Shown in pieces: positions 24,310-34,039 of a stretch of DNA of 64,000 bases (within the stretch, counting starts at the first letter, position 1; each line of letters begins with the position of its first letter). The stretch lies in contig JAMLIT010000008.1 in NCBI GenBank assembly GCA_023954035.1, forward strand, positions 1 through 64,000, read 5' to 3'. The stretch is from Burkholderiaceae bacterium (lineage in GTDB: Bacteria; Pseudomonadota; Gammaproteobacteria; Burkholderiales; Burkholderiaceae_C). A program made the position numbers and the translations under genes. The notes below the pieces were generated by a model. That model did not search any database. It saw only the letters and a program-made list of their open reading frames with translations, and had not been told where the DNA came from.

Positions 24310-27192
24310 TCAGCCCAGTCGCTGCAACTGTTCCTGCAGGCGATCGAGCGTGCTGGTGAAATCGACCAAGCGGCGCCGCTCCTGGTCGAGCACAGCGGCG
24401 GGTGCCTTGGCGACGAAGGCTTCGTTGGCCAGTTTGGCACGCGCCTTGCCCAGTTCGCCTTCGATGCGGGCGGCTTCTTTCGTCAGACGTGCGCGTTCCG
24501 CAGCGACATCCATTTCCATGTGCAGGCACAGGCGCGCGCTGCCCACCATTGCCACCGGAGCCGCCTGGGCGGCGGCTTGCCAGGCCGTCTCCTGGTCGAA
24601 TACCCGCACTTCGGAGAGTTTGGCCAGCGCTTGCAGCACGGGGGCCGAGGTGCGCAGGAACTCGGCGTCGCCCAGCGCGAAGAGTGGCAGGCGCGTGGCG
24701 GGCGAGACGTTCATTTCGCCACGCAGCGTGCGGCAGGCGTCCACCAGGGCTTTCAAGCGCGCGACATGGGCGTCGGCCTCGGAGTCGATTTTGTCACTCT
24801 GGCTCTCGGGGTAGCGGGCGATGCTTACCGATTCTCCGGCCAGGCCGGCCACCGGCGCCACCTTCTGCCACAGCGCTTCGGTGATAAAGGGAATGACGGG
24901 GTGGGCCAGCCGCAAAATGGCTTCGAGTACCCGAATCAGTGTGCGCCGCGTGGCGCGCGCTTGCGCTGCATTCCCGGTCTGGATTTGCACCTTGGCGATT
25001 TCCAGGTACCAGTCGCAGAACTCGTTCCAGACGAAGTCGTAAATCGTGTGGGCAACGTTGTCCAGGCGGTACTCGGCAAAGCCCTTGGCGACGTCGCTTT
25101 CGGCCTTTTGCAGGGCCGAGACGATCCAGCGGTCGCACTGGCTGAAGTGCAGGTAGTCCTGGGTGCAGCCGTGGCTGGCGTCCAGCCCGCAGTCCTGGCC
25201 TTCGCAGTTCATCAGCACGAAGCGGCTGGCGTTCCAGAGCTTGTTGCAGAAGTTGCGGTAGCCCTCGCAGCGCTTGCTGTCAAAGTTGATGGAGCGGCCG
25301 AGCGAGGCCAGGGCCGCAAAGGTAAAGCGCAGCGCGTCGGCGCCGTAGGCCGGAATGCCCTCGGGGAATTCCTTTTGCGTGTTCTTGCGCACGGTGGGCG
25401 CCGTTTCGGGCTTGCGCAGGCCGGTGGTGCGTTTGGCGAGCAGGGGCTCGAGCGCAATGCCGTCGATCAGGTCCACCGGGTCGAGCACATTGCCCTCGCT
25501 CTTGCTCATCTTCTTGCCCTGCGCATCGCGCACCAGGCCGTGGATGTAGACATGCCTGAACGGCACGCGGCCGGTGAAGTGCGTGGTCATCATGATCATC
25601 CTGGCCACCCAGAAGAAGATGATGTCGTAGCCGGTGACGAGCACGCTGCTGGGCAGGTACAGGTCGTAGTCCTTGGTTTGGCTGGGCTCGGGCACGGCGT
25701 CCGGCCAGCCCATGGTGGAAAACGGCACCAGGGCCGACGAATACCAGGTGTCGAGCACGTCTTCGTCGCGGCGGAGCTGTTTGCCGGGTGCCTTGGCTTG
25801 CGCTTCGGCCTCGCTGCGCGCCACGATCACGTTGCCGTCTTCGTCGTACCACGCCGGAATCTGGTGGCCCCACCACAGTTGGCGGCTGATGCACCAGTCC
25901 TGGATGTTGTTCATCCACTGGTTGTAGGTGTTGACCCAGTTTTCGGGCACAAAGGTCACCTCGCCGCTGGCCACGGCGTCGATGGCTTTTTGTGCGATGG
26001 ATTTGCCGGTGGCATCGCCTTCGCCCACTTTGCTCATGGCCACAAACCATTGGTCGGTCAGCATGGGTTCCACCACCTGGCCGGTGCGGGTGCAGATCGG
26101 CACCATCAGCTTGTGTTTTTTGACTTCGACCAGCGCGCCGATGGCATCCAGGTCGGCCACCACGGCCTTGCGTGCCACGAAGCGGTCCATGCCTTGGTAC
26201 TTGGCCGGTGCGTTCTCGTTGACGGTGGCTTGCAATGTCAGGACGCAAATCATGGGCAGCTTGTGGCGCTGGCCCACGGCGTAGTCGTTCTGGTCGTGCG
26301 CGGGCGTGACCTTGACCACGCCGGTGCCGAACTCCTTGTCCACGTAGTCGTCTGCGATCACGGGAATCTGGCGGTCGCACAGTGGCAGGTTCACCATCTT
26401 TCCGATGAGGTGCTGGTAGCGCTCGTCCTCCGGGTGCACCATGACCGCCACGTCGCCCAGCATGGTCTCGGGCCGGGTCGTAGCCACCACCAATTGGCCG
26501 GAGCCGTCGGAGAGCGGGTAGGCGATGTGCCAGAGCGAGCCGTCTTTCTCTTCACTCTCGACTTCGAGGTCCGACACGGCGGACTGCAACTTGGGGTCCC
26601 AGTTCACCAGGCGCTTGCCGCGGTAAATCAGGCCTTGCTCGTACAGGCGCACAAAGGTGTCGGTGACCACCGCGCTCAGCTTGTCGTCCATGGTGAAGTA
26701 TTCGCGGCTCCAGTCCACGCTGTCGCCCATGCGGCGCATCTGCGTGGTGATGGTGTTGCCGCTGTGCTCCTTCCACTCCCAGACCTTGGCGACGAAGTTC
26801 TTGCGCGCCACATCCGGTGTCGGGCCCATGTCGTGGCGGCTGATGCCTTGCTCCTGCAACTGGCGCTCGACCACGATCTGCGTCGCAATGCCGGCATGGT
26901 CGGTGCCCGGCACCCACACCGTGTTGAAGCCCCGCATGCGGTGGTAGCGCGTCAGGCTGTCCATGATGGTCTGGTTGAACGCGTGCCCCATGTGCAGCGT
27001 GCCCGTGACGTTGGGCGGCGGCAGCTGGATGGCAAACGAGGGTGCGTCCTGCTGCGGCACGCCGGTGCCGCGCACGCCCGCGCGACCGTAGCCGCGGCGC
27101 TCCCATTCGGGACCCCAGTGCGATTCCAGCGCGGAGGGCTCAAAGGATTTGGACAGGGATTGCAGGCCGGGTTGGCTGACGGCGTCGGTCAT
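24310..27192 (-). CDS. valS: Valyl-tRNA synthetase
   Basis: A 960-residue class Ia synthetase. The HIGH-type motif is [11 protein letters not shown] (about residue 67), the CP1 editing domain has [13 protein letters not shown] and the KMSKS-type motif is [13 protein letters not shown] (about 545). The C-terminus carries the coiled-coil arm that contacts tRNA ([33 protein letters not shown]). It charges tRNA-Val in the cytoplasm and clears mischarged Thr. The start at 27192 ([23 protein letters not shown]) gives the normal length. Very long spurious frames run on the opposite strand. Confidence 0.97.
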   Translation of the reverse strand: MTDAVSQPGLQSLSKSFEPSALESHWGPEWERRGYGRAGVRGTGVPQQDAPSFAIQLPPPNVTGTLHMGHAFNQTIMDSLTRYHRMRGFNTVWVPGTDHAGIATQIVVERQLQEQGISRHDMGPTPDVARKNFVAKVWEWKEHSGNTITTQMRRMGDSVDWSREYFTMDDKLSAVVTDTFVRLYEQGLIYRGKRLVNWDPKLQSAVSDLEVESEEKDGSLWHIAYPLSDGSGQLVVATTRPETMLGDVAVMVHPEDERYQHLIGKMVNLPLCDRQIPVIADDYVDKEFGTGVVKVTPAHDQNDYAVGQRHKLPMICVLTLQATVNENAPAKYQGMDRFVARKAVVADLDAIGALVEVKKHKLMVPICTRTGQVVEPMLTDQWFVAMSKVGEGDATGKSIAQKAIDAVASGEVTFVPENWVNTYNQWMNNIQDWCISRQLWWGHQIPAWYDEDGNVIVARSEAEAQAKAPGKQLRRDEDVLDTWYSSALVPFSTMGWPDAVPEPSQTKDYDLYLPSSVLVTGYDIIFFWVARMIMMTTHFTGRVPFRHVYIHGLVRDAQGKKMSKSEGNVLDPVDLIDGIALEPLLAKRTTGLRKPETAPTVRKNTQKEFPEGIPAYGADALRFTFAALASLGRSINFDSKRCEGYRNFCNKLWNASRFVLMNCEGQDCGLDASHGCTQDYLHFSQCDRWIVSALQKAESDVAKGFAEYRLDNVAHTIYDFVWNEFCDWYLEIAKVQIQTGNAAQARATRRTLIRVLEAILRLAHPVIPFITEALWQKVAPVAGLAGESVSIARYPESQSDKIDSEADAHVARLKALVDACRTLRGEMNVSPATRLPLFALGDAEFLRTSAPVLQALAKLSEVRVFDQETAWQAAAQAAPVAMVGSARLCLHMEMDVAAERARLTKEAARIEGELGKARAKLANEAFVAKAPAAVLDQERRRLVDFTSTLDRLQEQLQRLG

Positions 27193-27303
27193 GGCTGGGG
27201 CGGTCTTCAGAAAAACACATCGGCATCCCCTCGGGATGCCGCTGGGCCACAGGGCGTGGCAGTGAGGGGGAGGTGCGGGCAATTTTATGCGAACGCAACA
27301 GTG

Positions 27304-28479
27304 TCAAGCCCGCATGCGGCGCAGCTGGGGCATTGCCAGCGCCGACAGCAATGCAATACCGGCCAAGCCCAAGCCCGCCATGGCGATGGCGCTGGTGACT
27401 CCGGTGCTGCGCACCAGCGCACCAGCTGCTACGCCCGAGGCGGCCGGCACCACCTGCGAAATGATGGAATACATGCCCATGATGCGCCCGCGCAGCGCGG
27501 CGGGTGCCTGGCCCTGGATGCCTGCGATGACGAAGCTGATGACCAAGCCGCCCAGCAAGCCCATGCCGCCCAGTGCGGTGGTTGATGCGGCGGCGGCGTT
27601 CCAGTGGCCGAGCGACGCAAACAGCAGGCTGGCGGCGATCGTGCCCCCGAAAATGGCAGCGCCGTGGCGAAGGCGTTTGCCCAGCAGCAGAGCGGCGACG
27701 CCCCCGGAAATCAGCGCCAGCGCCATCAGACCCAGGTAGCCGCCACGCTGAAGTTCGGACAGGCCCAGCACTTCGCGCGCCAGCTTCGGTAACAGGATCT
27801 GCATGGGGCCGGTCATGGCGTAGGCCACGATGGCGGCCACGATGAGCTGCGCCAGCAAGGGGTTGGCACCCACGGCGGAAAATCCCTCGCGCAGCTCGCG
27901 CACCACGCCCAGGCTGGGGCGGTCGCTGCCGTGCGTGCGTGTGCCCAGCAGCAGCAGGGACGAGGCGACAAACAAGGCCATGCCGGTGGCGAACACAGCG
28001 GGCCAGCCAGCGTGGCTGCGCACCACGCCAATGACCACGGGCGCCAGGCCAAACCCCAGCAGCACCTGCAGGTTGAAGACGATGGTGGCCGGTTTGAGCT
28101 TGTCCACCGGAGCAATCTGCCCCAGGGTGGTGAGCCGGGCCGGGCCGACAAACGACCAGGCCAGGCCGCCCAGAAAGGCCGAAAACAGGGTGCAGACCAC
28201 CCGGCTTTGGCCGGTGCTTGCTGCGTCGGTCCACCACAGGCCGGCCAGGCACAGCACAAACAGGGCCTGGGCGCCGTGGATCACCCGTGCCGGAGCCATG
28301 CGGTCGCACAAAACGCCGGCAAACCAGCCAAACACGAGCGAGCTGCCGAACGACAGACCAAACCCCACGCCAGACAGCCAGTCCGAACCCACCTTCTCCT
28401 GCAGGTACAGGATGACGGTGTAGTTGACCATGTGCCCGCCAGTGAACGCCAGCAGGCAGGAGAGATAAAAGCGCAGCAT
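27304..28479 (-). CDS. MFS transporter
   Basis: A 391-residue major facilitator with about 12 hydrophobic segments and MFS loop motifs such as GWFAGVLCDRMAPARVI between helices 2 and 3 (the usual GxxxDRxxxR/K). It is the last gene of a tight minus-strand operon (BASS transporter, epimerase, heme-propeller protein, MFS), starting 17 bp after its upstream partner. A drug- or metabolite-exporter type is likely, but the substrate is unknown. The start at 28479 (MLRFYLSCLLAFTGGHM) gives the correct first helix. Its 3' end lies about 110 bp from the valS start. Confidence 0.85.
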   Translation of the reverse strand: MLRFYLSCLLAFTGGHMVNYTVILYLQEKVGSDWLSGVGFGLSFGSSLVFGWFAGVLCDRMAPARVIHGAQALFVLCLAGLWWTDAASTGQSRVVCTLFSAFLGGLAWSFVGPARLTTLGQIAPVDKLKPATIVFNLQVLLGFGLAPVVIGVVRSHAGWPAVFATGMALFVASSLLLLGTRTHGSDRPSLGVVRELREGFSAVGANPLLAQLIVAAIVAYAMTGPMQILLPKLAREVLGLSELQRGGYLGLMALALISGGVAALLLGKRLRHGAAIFGGTIAASLLFASLGHWNAAAASTTALGGMGLLGGLVISFVIAGIQGQAPAALRGRIMGMYSIISQVVPAASGVAAGALVRSTGVTSAIAMAGLGLAGIALLSALAMPQLRRMRA

Positions 28480-28496
28480 GCCGGCTGGGGGGCTGC

Positions 28497-30302
28497 TCAA
28501 CGCGGGGTGATTTCGATGAGGGTGGGCTGCGCGTCTTCGATGTGCCAGCTGGGGAAAGAGGCGCTCGTCACGTACACCTGCCCTTTGGGCGAAATCTCCA
28601 CGTCCCGGGTAAAGGTCACCCGGCGCTGCATCGGGAACATGCTCCAGGCCTGCGTGGCAATGTCGTAGCGATAGACGGAATCGGAATTGGTGCCGTTGAC
28701 CCACACCTGGTGGCGCGAGCGGTCCACGTTGAGCGAATACGGCGTGTCGCTGCCCTTGGGCACGACGGGCAGGTCCAGGCGCAGGAATTCGCCGGTGCTC
28801 GGGGTATAGCGTGCAATTTGCGACGCGTTGAAGGCCACGATCCACAAATTGCCGTCGCGGTCGCTGCGCAGGCGCCGGGGCGCGCTGAATGGCGTTTTGA
28901 TCATGGTCACTTTGCCGCTGTCGGGGTCCACCGACGCAATCTCGTCGGTATGCAGGCGTGCAATCCAGGCCTTGCCGTCGGGGGTGATATCAATGCCGTA
29001 GGGCAAGGGCACGCCTGTGGAAACGTGATCCACTTTGACGTAGTTGGCCACCGGGATCCCCCAGCCGAGCAGCTTGAAGATGAACGGTGTCAGCTTGACC
29101 GTGATGCGTTCCATCAGGCTGCGAAACGGCAGATCGTAGAGAGTGAACTTGTTTGCTGCACGGTCGTACATGCCGACCTGGTTGCTCAGGGCCAGCGTGA
29201 ACCACACGCGGTCCTTGGCGTCGAAACGCAGGGTGTGCGGGTAAAAGCCGCTGTCCATCTCGTGGTAGCGAAAAGCCTTGGTTTGGGGGTCGAACTCGAT
29301 CAGACGCCGCTGGTACGAGGGCGTGATGAAGATGTGCCCGTCTTTGGGTGACTCGGCCAGCGAATGGATGCCCTGGTAGGTTTCGTGCTTGGGGAAGTCG
29401 CGCAGCCGTCCCGCCAGCAGTCCGCCAAGCTGGTCGCCCGGCCGGGGCGGAATTTTGTAGACGGTGTATTTGCCTGTCGCAGGGTCCACTTCGTAGACCC
29501 GGTCCTGCAGGTTGTCTCCCACGTACACCATGCCGTTGGTGTGCAGCAGCAAGTCGTGCATTTGCGACATGCTGTCGCCAATGGGCAGCTCGCGGATCGT
29601 CGCTTGCGCCAGTGCGGGGTTCCAGGGTGTGCCGGCGGGCACCAGAGCGGGGTTGGCGTGGATTTTTTTCCAGTGCGCCTCCAGCAGGGCGGGAATCGTC
29701 TTTTGGCCCTCGGTCGAGAGCCGGGCGCCGTAGCGCACCATGCGTTTGATGGCGCTGTCCCAGTCGTCGGCAGAGCGTTCCCGGCGCAGCATCGCACCGC
29801 CTTGCTGGTGGCAGAAGTTGCACTGCAGCATGAACTCTTTTTTCAAGGCGGCATTCGCAAAATCGATGGTGGACGACCAGGCGTTGGCTGGTTGCTGCTC
29901 GGCCAGGGCGGCGGGATCGCTTTCAGCTGCCATGACGATGGGTTTGCTGCCCAAATCAGCCGCCAGCAGGCTCTGGTCCTGGTAACCGGGTTTGCGCAAA
30001 CGAATTTTCCAGGGATGCTCGGCCGCTGGAATGTCGGCCTGCCCCTGGGCGTCGGTAAAACGGGCCAACTCCACGTAGGCTTGCTGCGGCTTTGCGCTGG
30101 CCGGGTAGCCGTTGTCCGAGGTGTCCACAGCCGCCGCCTGGACGGGTTGGCGGCTAACCATCACCGTGGGCAAGGGTTTGCCAGTAGCGTCCTGTACGGT
30201 GATGGGCACGGCGTGCGCTGGTGTGGTCAGCAGGGCGACGCAGGTCAGCGCGCCAGCGAGAGTGCGAACACGGGGGTGGGGTGCGGCAATGCGGATGGGC
30301 AT
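28497..30302 (-). CDS. Secreted c-type heme protein with beta-propeller (Vgb lyase-like) domain
   Basis: A 601-residue exported protein. A signal peptide ends near residue 31 (AHA). Residues about 32-120 resemble a carboxypeptidase-regulatory-like beta domain (PITVQDATGKPLPTVMVSRQ...RKPGYQDQSL). A c-type heme site CNFCH (Cys161, Cys164, His165) follows, then from about residue 240 a beta-propeller of repeated blades (YVGDNLQDRVYEVDPATGKYTVYKIP, RRLIEFDPQTKAFRYHEMD) as in virginiamycin B lyase-like and SMP-30-type proteins. A soluble periplasmic electron-transfer or oxidising role is inferred. It lies 11 bp after the epimerase gene and 17 bp before the MFS gene. I do not recognise a characterised homologue. 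Confidence 0.8.
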   Translation of the reverse strand: MPIRIAAPHPRVRTLAGALTCVALLTTPAHAVPITVQDATGKPLPTVMVSRQPVQAAAVDTSDNGYPASAKPQQAYVELARFTDAQGQADIPAAEHPWKIRLRKPGYQDQSLLAADLGSKPIVMAAESDPAALAEQQPANAWSSTIDFANAALKKEFMLQCNFCHQQGGAMLRRERSADDWDSAIKRMVRYGARLSTEGQKTIPALLEAHWKKIHANPALVPAGTPWNPALAQATIRELPIGDSMSQMHDLLLHTNGMVYVGDNLQDRVYEVDPATGKYTVYKIPPRPGDQLGGLLAGRLRDFPKHETYQGIHSLAESPKDGHIFITPSYQRRLIEFDPQTKAFRYHEMDSGFYPHTLRFDAKDRVWFTLALSNQVGMYDRAANKFTLYDLPFRSLMERITVKLTPFIFKLLGWGIPVANYVKVDHVSTGVPLPYGIDITPDGKAWIARLHTDEIASVDPDSGKVTMIKTPFSAPRRLRSDRDGNLWIVAFNASQIARYTPSTGEFLRLDLPVVPKGSDTPYSLNVDRSRHQVWVNGTNSDSVYRYDIATQAWSMFPMQRRVTFTRDVEISPKGQVYVTSASFPSWHIEDAQPTLIEITPR

Positions 30303-30313
30303 GGCGGGATTTC

Positions 30314-31282
30314 CTATGCGGTTTGTTCAGTTCGGGATTGCCGATACAACTCGAACACCTCGGCCGAGGTGTAGGTGGGCGTGTAGCCAAACGTGGTCTT
30401 GAGCTTGGAGTTCAGCAGCACCGGCCGGTAGCGCAGAAAGTCCAGCTGCTCAGGGCCGTACTGGGTCAGCCCCAGCGGTTTGAGCACGGCCAGCGCGGCC
30501 TGCACCAGCCCGGCGGGCAGTTGCAGTGTGGGCTTGCCCAGGCGCTGGGCGATCTCGTGGATGGTGAGGGCGCCGTCGCCCGCTACGTTGTAGATGCCCG
30601 GCGGGCCGCCCGAGACGGCGCGCAGGATGATGCCCACCACATCCTGGTCCCAGATGAAGACGAAGGGGCTGTCGCTGCCCCGGACGGCCAGCAGACGGGG
30701 TTTCTCGAACAGGTCGGTGATCTGGTTGCGCACTGTGGCGCCCAGGATGGTGCCGATGCGCAGCACCACCTGCTCCAGCGCCGGGTGGCTCAGGCGGTAC
30801 TCGGCCAGCATTTCTTCCACCAGCCTTTTGTGGTGGGCATAGGCAAACACCTCGTTGCCGCGCACGGGCATGTTTTCGGTCAGCCAGGCCGGGTTGTCGG
30901 CGTGGTAGCCATAGGCGGCGCCGCTGGACGACACCACGATGCGCTGCACGCCCTGCTGCACACAGGCCTGCAGCAGGTTGCGGGTGCCGTTCACGTCCAC
31001 GTCGTACTCAAAGTCGCGGCGGCTGTTCTTGCCGGGCGTCACGATGGAAGCCAGATGCACCACGGTGTCGATGTGATGCCGCGCCAAGGCGTCTGCGATG
31101 CGCGGGTCGCGGATGTCGGCCTCCTCGACCACCACACCGGGCAGGCGCTCGGCGGGCGTGCGGATGTCGTGCGCCACCACCAGGTCCGGGCGGTTCTCCA
31201 GGGTCGGGTCGGCCAGGCGGGCGACCACCTGGCGGCCCAGGTAGCCGCTGGCCCCTGTTACCAGCACGCGGTGGGCCGTCAT
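30314..31282 (-). CDS. NAD-dependent epimerase/dehydratase-like (extended SDR)
   Basis: A 322-residue extended SDR. The NAD(P)-binding motif TGASGYLGRQV is at residues 8-18, with the middle DTVVHLASIVTPG, and the catalytic region has RIVVSSSGAAYGYHADN and YAHHKRLVEEML (the YxxxK motif is replaced by YAHHK, still with Tyr and Lys four apart). The fold suits 3-beta-hydroxysteroid dehydrogenase or NDP-sugar epimerase relatives; the substrate is unknown. Its ATG at 31282 overlaps the stop of the upstream bile-acid/sodium symporter gene as ATGA. Confidence 0.87.
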   Translation of the reverse strand: MTAHRVLVTGASGYLGRQVVARLADPTLENRPDLVVAHDIRTPAERLPGVVVEEADIRDPRIADALARHHIDTVVHLASIVTPGKNSRRDFEYDVDVNGTRNLLQACVQQGVQRIVVSSSGAAYGYHADNPAWLTENMPVRGNEVFAYAHHKRLVEEMLAEYRLSHPALEQVVLRIGTILGATVRNQITDLFEKPRLLAVRGSDSPFVFIWDQDVVGIILRAVSGGPPGIYNVAGDGALTIHEIAQRLGKPTLQLPAGLVQAALAVLKPLGLTQYGPEQLDFLRYRPVLLNSKLKTTFGYTPTYTSAEVFELYRQSRTEQTA

Positions 31283-32214
31283 GGCGCTGCTGCTGCGGCC
31301 TGGACGGTCGGGGCGCCGCCGGGGTCGCGGCGCTTCCAGTACAGGGCCAGCGTCATGCCCGCCACGATGTGCCAGATGCCCCACCATGCCGTGACGATGG
31401 CCATGCCGCCCAGACCGTCGAAGAAGTTGAAAATCAGGATCAGCCCCAGGCCCGAGTTCTGGATGCCCATCTCGAAGGTGATCGCGCGCCGGTCGCGCTC
31501 AGGCAGCCCCAGCGCGGCCGACAGGCCATAGCCGGTGGCCAGCGCCAGCAGGTTGTGGATGAACACCACCAGGACGACAAACTGGATGTAGGCCAGAAAA
31601 TGCTGGAAGTTGGCCGCCAGCGCGCCGCCGATGAAGCCCACCAGCACCAGGAGGGACAGCCACTTCATGGGCTTGCGGATGCGTGCGGCAAAACCGGGGT
31701 AGCGGCGCGCCACCCCCATGCCCAGCACCAGCGGCACCCCCAGCAGCAGCACGACGACCTGGAGCATCTCCCAGGGGCTCATGGCCACCTGTTTCATCAA
31801 GCTGCTGGTGACCGGGCTCAGGTTGCCCCAGAAGGCGAAGTTGAGCGGCGTCATCACCAGCGCCGCCAGCGTGGACAGTGCGCTTACGCTGACCGACAGC
31901 GCCGTATTGCCGCGCGAGAAATGCACCAGGAAGTTGGAGATATGCCCCGCCGGGCAGGACGACACCAGAATCATGCCCAGCGCAATGCTGGGCTGGGGCT
32001 GAAGAATCCAGACCAGCACATAGGTCATGGCCGGAAACAGCACATGGTGGCCCAGCAGCCCCAGGGCCAGCGCCTTGGGCGTTCTGAGCGCGACGCGAAA
32101 ATCCTCCACCCGCAGGTCCAGCGCCACGCCGAACATCACCAGCCCCAGCACGGCGTTGAGGATCTGCAGCGTCTGCGGGTTGAAATGCAGTTGCACCTGG
32201 TCAATGGGCGCCAT
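31279..32214 (-). CDS. Bile acid:sodium symporter (BASS) family transporter
   Basis: A 311-residue integral membrane protein with about nine to ten helices, PF01758-type. The conserved region includes LVSSCPAGHISNFLVHFSRGNTALSVSVSALSTLAALVMTPLN, which carries the substrate and sodium-binding residues, and EMGIQNSGLGLILIF. BASS proteins import bile acids, pantoate, 2-oxo acids or other organic anions with Na+. It is the first gene of the four-gene minus-strand operon. A divergent AraC regulator starts about 130 bp away and is the natural candidate to control it. Substrate is not identifiable. Confidence 0.9.
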   Translation of the reverse strand: MAPIDQVQLHFNPQTLQILNAVLGLVMFGVALDLRVEDFRVALRTPKALALGLLGHHVLFPAMTYVLVWILQPQPSIALGMILVSSCPAGHISNFLVHFSRGNTALSVSVSALSTLAALVMTPLNFAFWGNLSPVTSSLMKQVAMSPWEMLQVVVLLLGVPLVLGMGVARRYPGFAARIRKPMKWLSLLVLVGFIGGALAANFQHFLAYIQFVVLVVFIHNLLALATGYGLSAALGLPERDRRAITFEMGIQNSGLGLILIFNFFDGLGGMAIVTAWWGIWHIVAGMTLALYWKRRDPGGAPTVQAAAAAP

Positions 32215-32342
32215 GGTGTGTCTCCTGGTTGTTCCCGGGCAATGGGCAGAATGCGTCCGCCCATCTCCTGGATTTTTCGGGCCACTGTAGGGGAATCACT
32301 GGACGGCGTCTCGGGTCATCCGGGACACTGGGGCGTCAATTC

Positions 32343-33344
32343 ATGACCGGAAGGCAAACGAACACCATGCAGCGCGAGAGCTTCAGCGTCACGGCGCGCT
32401 TCGCCCAGGCCCTGGTCGAAGCCATTGCACGCCAGGGCGGGCAAGTGCCCGAGGCTTTGCGGCCGGGTAGGACGCAGGAGGGGCGGGTGGACATGGCGCG
32501 CCAGGAGGCGCTTTGGGCGCTGTTCGTCGAGGCCTGTGCGGACGATCCGCTGGCCGCGCTGCGCCTGGGCACGGATCTGCAGGCCGGGCACCTGGACATC
32601 GTGGGCATGCTGCTGCTCAGCTGCGACACCCTGGGCGATGGCCTGGAGGTGCTGACCGAATACGCGCCCATCATTGGCGACAACGCCCATTTCGAGGTGG
32701 CTGCGCTGGCAGACCCAGTGCAACTGCGCTATGTGCCAGGCTATGTGCTGTACCAGCAGCAGCGGGTGGAGGCGACGCTCGGCTGCGTGGTGAGCCTGGC
32801 GCGCTGGATGACGAGTGGCCGCTTTCGGGCGCGCGAGGTGCTGCTGGCGCACGCTGCGCGCACCGACGCTGCGGACTACGAGGCGTTGCTGGGCTGCCCC
32901 GTGCGTTTCGGCCAGCCGGTGAATGCCGTGTGCATGGACGCTTCCGAGCTGAACCATGCGCTGGTGCAGGTCAGCAGCACGCTGCACCAGCATCTGCGCG
33001 TCCTGGCCGACGGCATGCTGGCGTCGCTGGTGCAGGACGGTGTTTCGGCGCGGGTCCAGCAATGGGTACGCGCACACCCCCGCTGGGGCAAGGAGCGCAT
33101 TGCCGAGCAACTGGGGATGAGCGGGCGCCACCTCAACCGCAAGCTGGCTTTGGAGGCCATTTCCTTCAAGGGACTGCGCGAAGCCCTGCTGCACGACATG
33201 GCCCTGCAGGCCTTGCGCGACGGCCAGAAGATTGCTGCAGTCAGCGAGGCCCTGGGCTTTTGCGACGAGAACGCGTTTTCACGGGCCTTTCGCCGCTGGA
33301 CCGGGCAGTCGCCAGCGCAGTATCAAAAAACAGAAAGAAAATAG
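32343..33344 (+). CDS. AraC-family transcriptional regulator (arabinose-binding-like N-terminus)
   Basis: A 333-residue regulator. Residues about 20-200 resemble the PF12625 N-terminal sensor (DPLAALRLGTDLQAGHLDIVGMLLLSCDTLGDGLEVLTEYAP...). The C-terminal part has two helix-turn-helix units: WGKERIAEQLGMSGRHLNRKL and KIAAVSEALGFCDENAFSRAFRRWTGQSPAQYQ, the AraC/XylS signature. It is divergent from the BASS-epimerase-heme-MFS operon and is the likely local regulator. The start could be the ATG at 32343 or that at 32367. A palindromic element begins at its stop codon. Confidence 0.88.
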   Translation: MTGRQTNTMQRESFSVTARFAQALVEAIARQGGQVPEALRPGRTQEGRVDMARQEALWALFVEACADDPLAALRLGTDLQAGHLDIVGMLLLSCDTLGDGLEVLTEYAPIIGDNAHFEVAALADPVQLRYVPGYVLYQQQRVEATLGCVVSLARWMTSGRFRAREVLLAHAARTDAADYEALLGCPVRFGQPVNAVCMDASELNHALVQVSSTLHQHLRVLADGMLASLVQDGVSARVQQWVRAHPRWGKERIAEQLGMSGRHLNRKLALEAISFKGLREALLHDMALQALRDGQKIAAVSEALGFCDENAFSRAFRRWTGQSPAQYQKTERK

Positions 33345-33381
33345 CCTCTAGCGCTTATGCAGCAAGCTCTTGCAGCTCTCA
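33344..33381. repeat. Dispersed palindromic element, after the AraC-family gene
   Basis: GCCTCTAGCGCTTATGCAGC followed by AAGCTCTTGCAGCTCTCA is a copy in reverse orientation, with one arm changed. It starts at the last base of the AraC TAG stop codon and lies between it and the convergent yceI gene. Confidence 0.65.
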
Positions 33382-33411
33382 TTTCAAGAGCATATCGCCT
33401 GGCCCGCAGGC

Positions 33412-33975
33412 CTATCGTTTCGCCGCTTCGATCTGCACCACCAGGCGCACCTGCTTGGGCATGCCCATGGCGACGAGGTAGTCCATGCCCCACTGCGTTC
33501 GGTCGATGCCGCCCGTGAAATCACCGCCACACACCTCGGCCTTGAGCATGGGGCTCTGATAGCAGTTGAACTGCGTGGCGCTGAGCACCAGCGGCCCCGT
33601 CTTGCCCAGCAGCGTGAGCTGGCCGTGCACCTTGGCTACCCGGTCGCCATCGAACTCGAAGCGGTCGGAAACAAAGCGCATTTCCGGGTACTTGGCCGTG
33701 TGGAACAGGTCGGCGCTTTGCAGGTGTTTGTCGAACTCTGCCGACCCGCTGTGCACGGAGGTGGTGTCCACGCGCACGTCCACCTTGCCGCTTCTGGCAG
33801 CCCGGTCGAAGTCAATGCTGCCGCTCGTCTTCTCAAACTGTGCGCGGTTGGTCGAGGTACCGAAATGGCCGATCTCGAAGGCCACATACGTGTGGTGGGG
33901 GTCGATGGCGTACTCGGCAGCCAGGGCCGGGCCGGTGGCGATGAACAGGGCGGCGAGGGCGAATGGGGTGCGCAT
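33412..33975 (-). CDS. YceI family periplasmic protein
   Basis: A 187-residue exported protein. The signal peptide covers residues 1-20 (MRTPFALAALFIATGPALAA). The mature part is a YceI lipocalin-like barrel: YAIDPHHTYVAFEIGHFGTSTNRAQF, GKVDVRVDTTSVHSGSAEFDKHLQS, FHTAKYPEMRFVSDRF, and the end GMDYLVAMGMPKQVRLVVQIEA. Members bind polyisoprenoid lipids. The ATG at 33975 starts the signal peptide; the longer upstream frame is antisense-like noise. It runs convergently with the AraC gene and lies 64 bp downstream of hemY on the same strand. Confidence 0.9.
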   Translation of the reverse strand: MRTPFALAALFIATGPALAAEYAIDPHHTYVAFEIGHFGTSTNRAQFEKTSGSIDFDRAARSGKVDVRVDTTSVHSGSAEFDKHLQSADLFHTAKYPEMRFVSDRFEFDGDRVAKVHGQLTLLGKTGPLVLSATQFNCYQSPMLKAEVCGGDFTGGIDRTQWGMDYLVAMGMPKQVRLVVQIEAAKR

Positions 33976-34039
33976 GGGTTCTCCTTGGAATGGGGCAATG
34001 GTGAGGCAGCGGTGCTGCGACATGGCGCCGCGCCCGGAC

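Noticed and set aside
24520..27585. A 1021-codon plus-strand open frame opposite valS
   Set aside because: It is a shadow of valS on the other strand. Its composition (His, Val, Gly, Ala) fits antisense reading of a high-GC gene, and no family motif is present.
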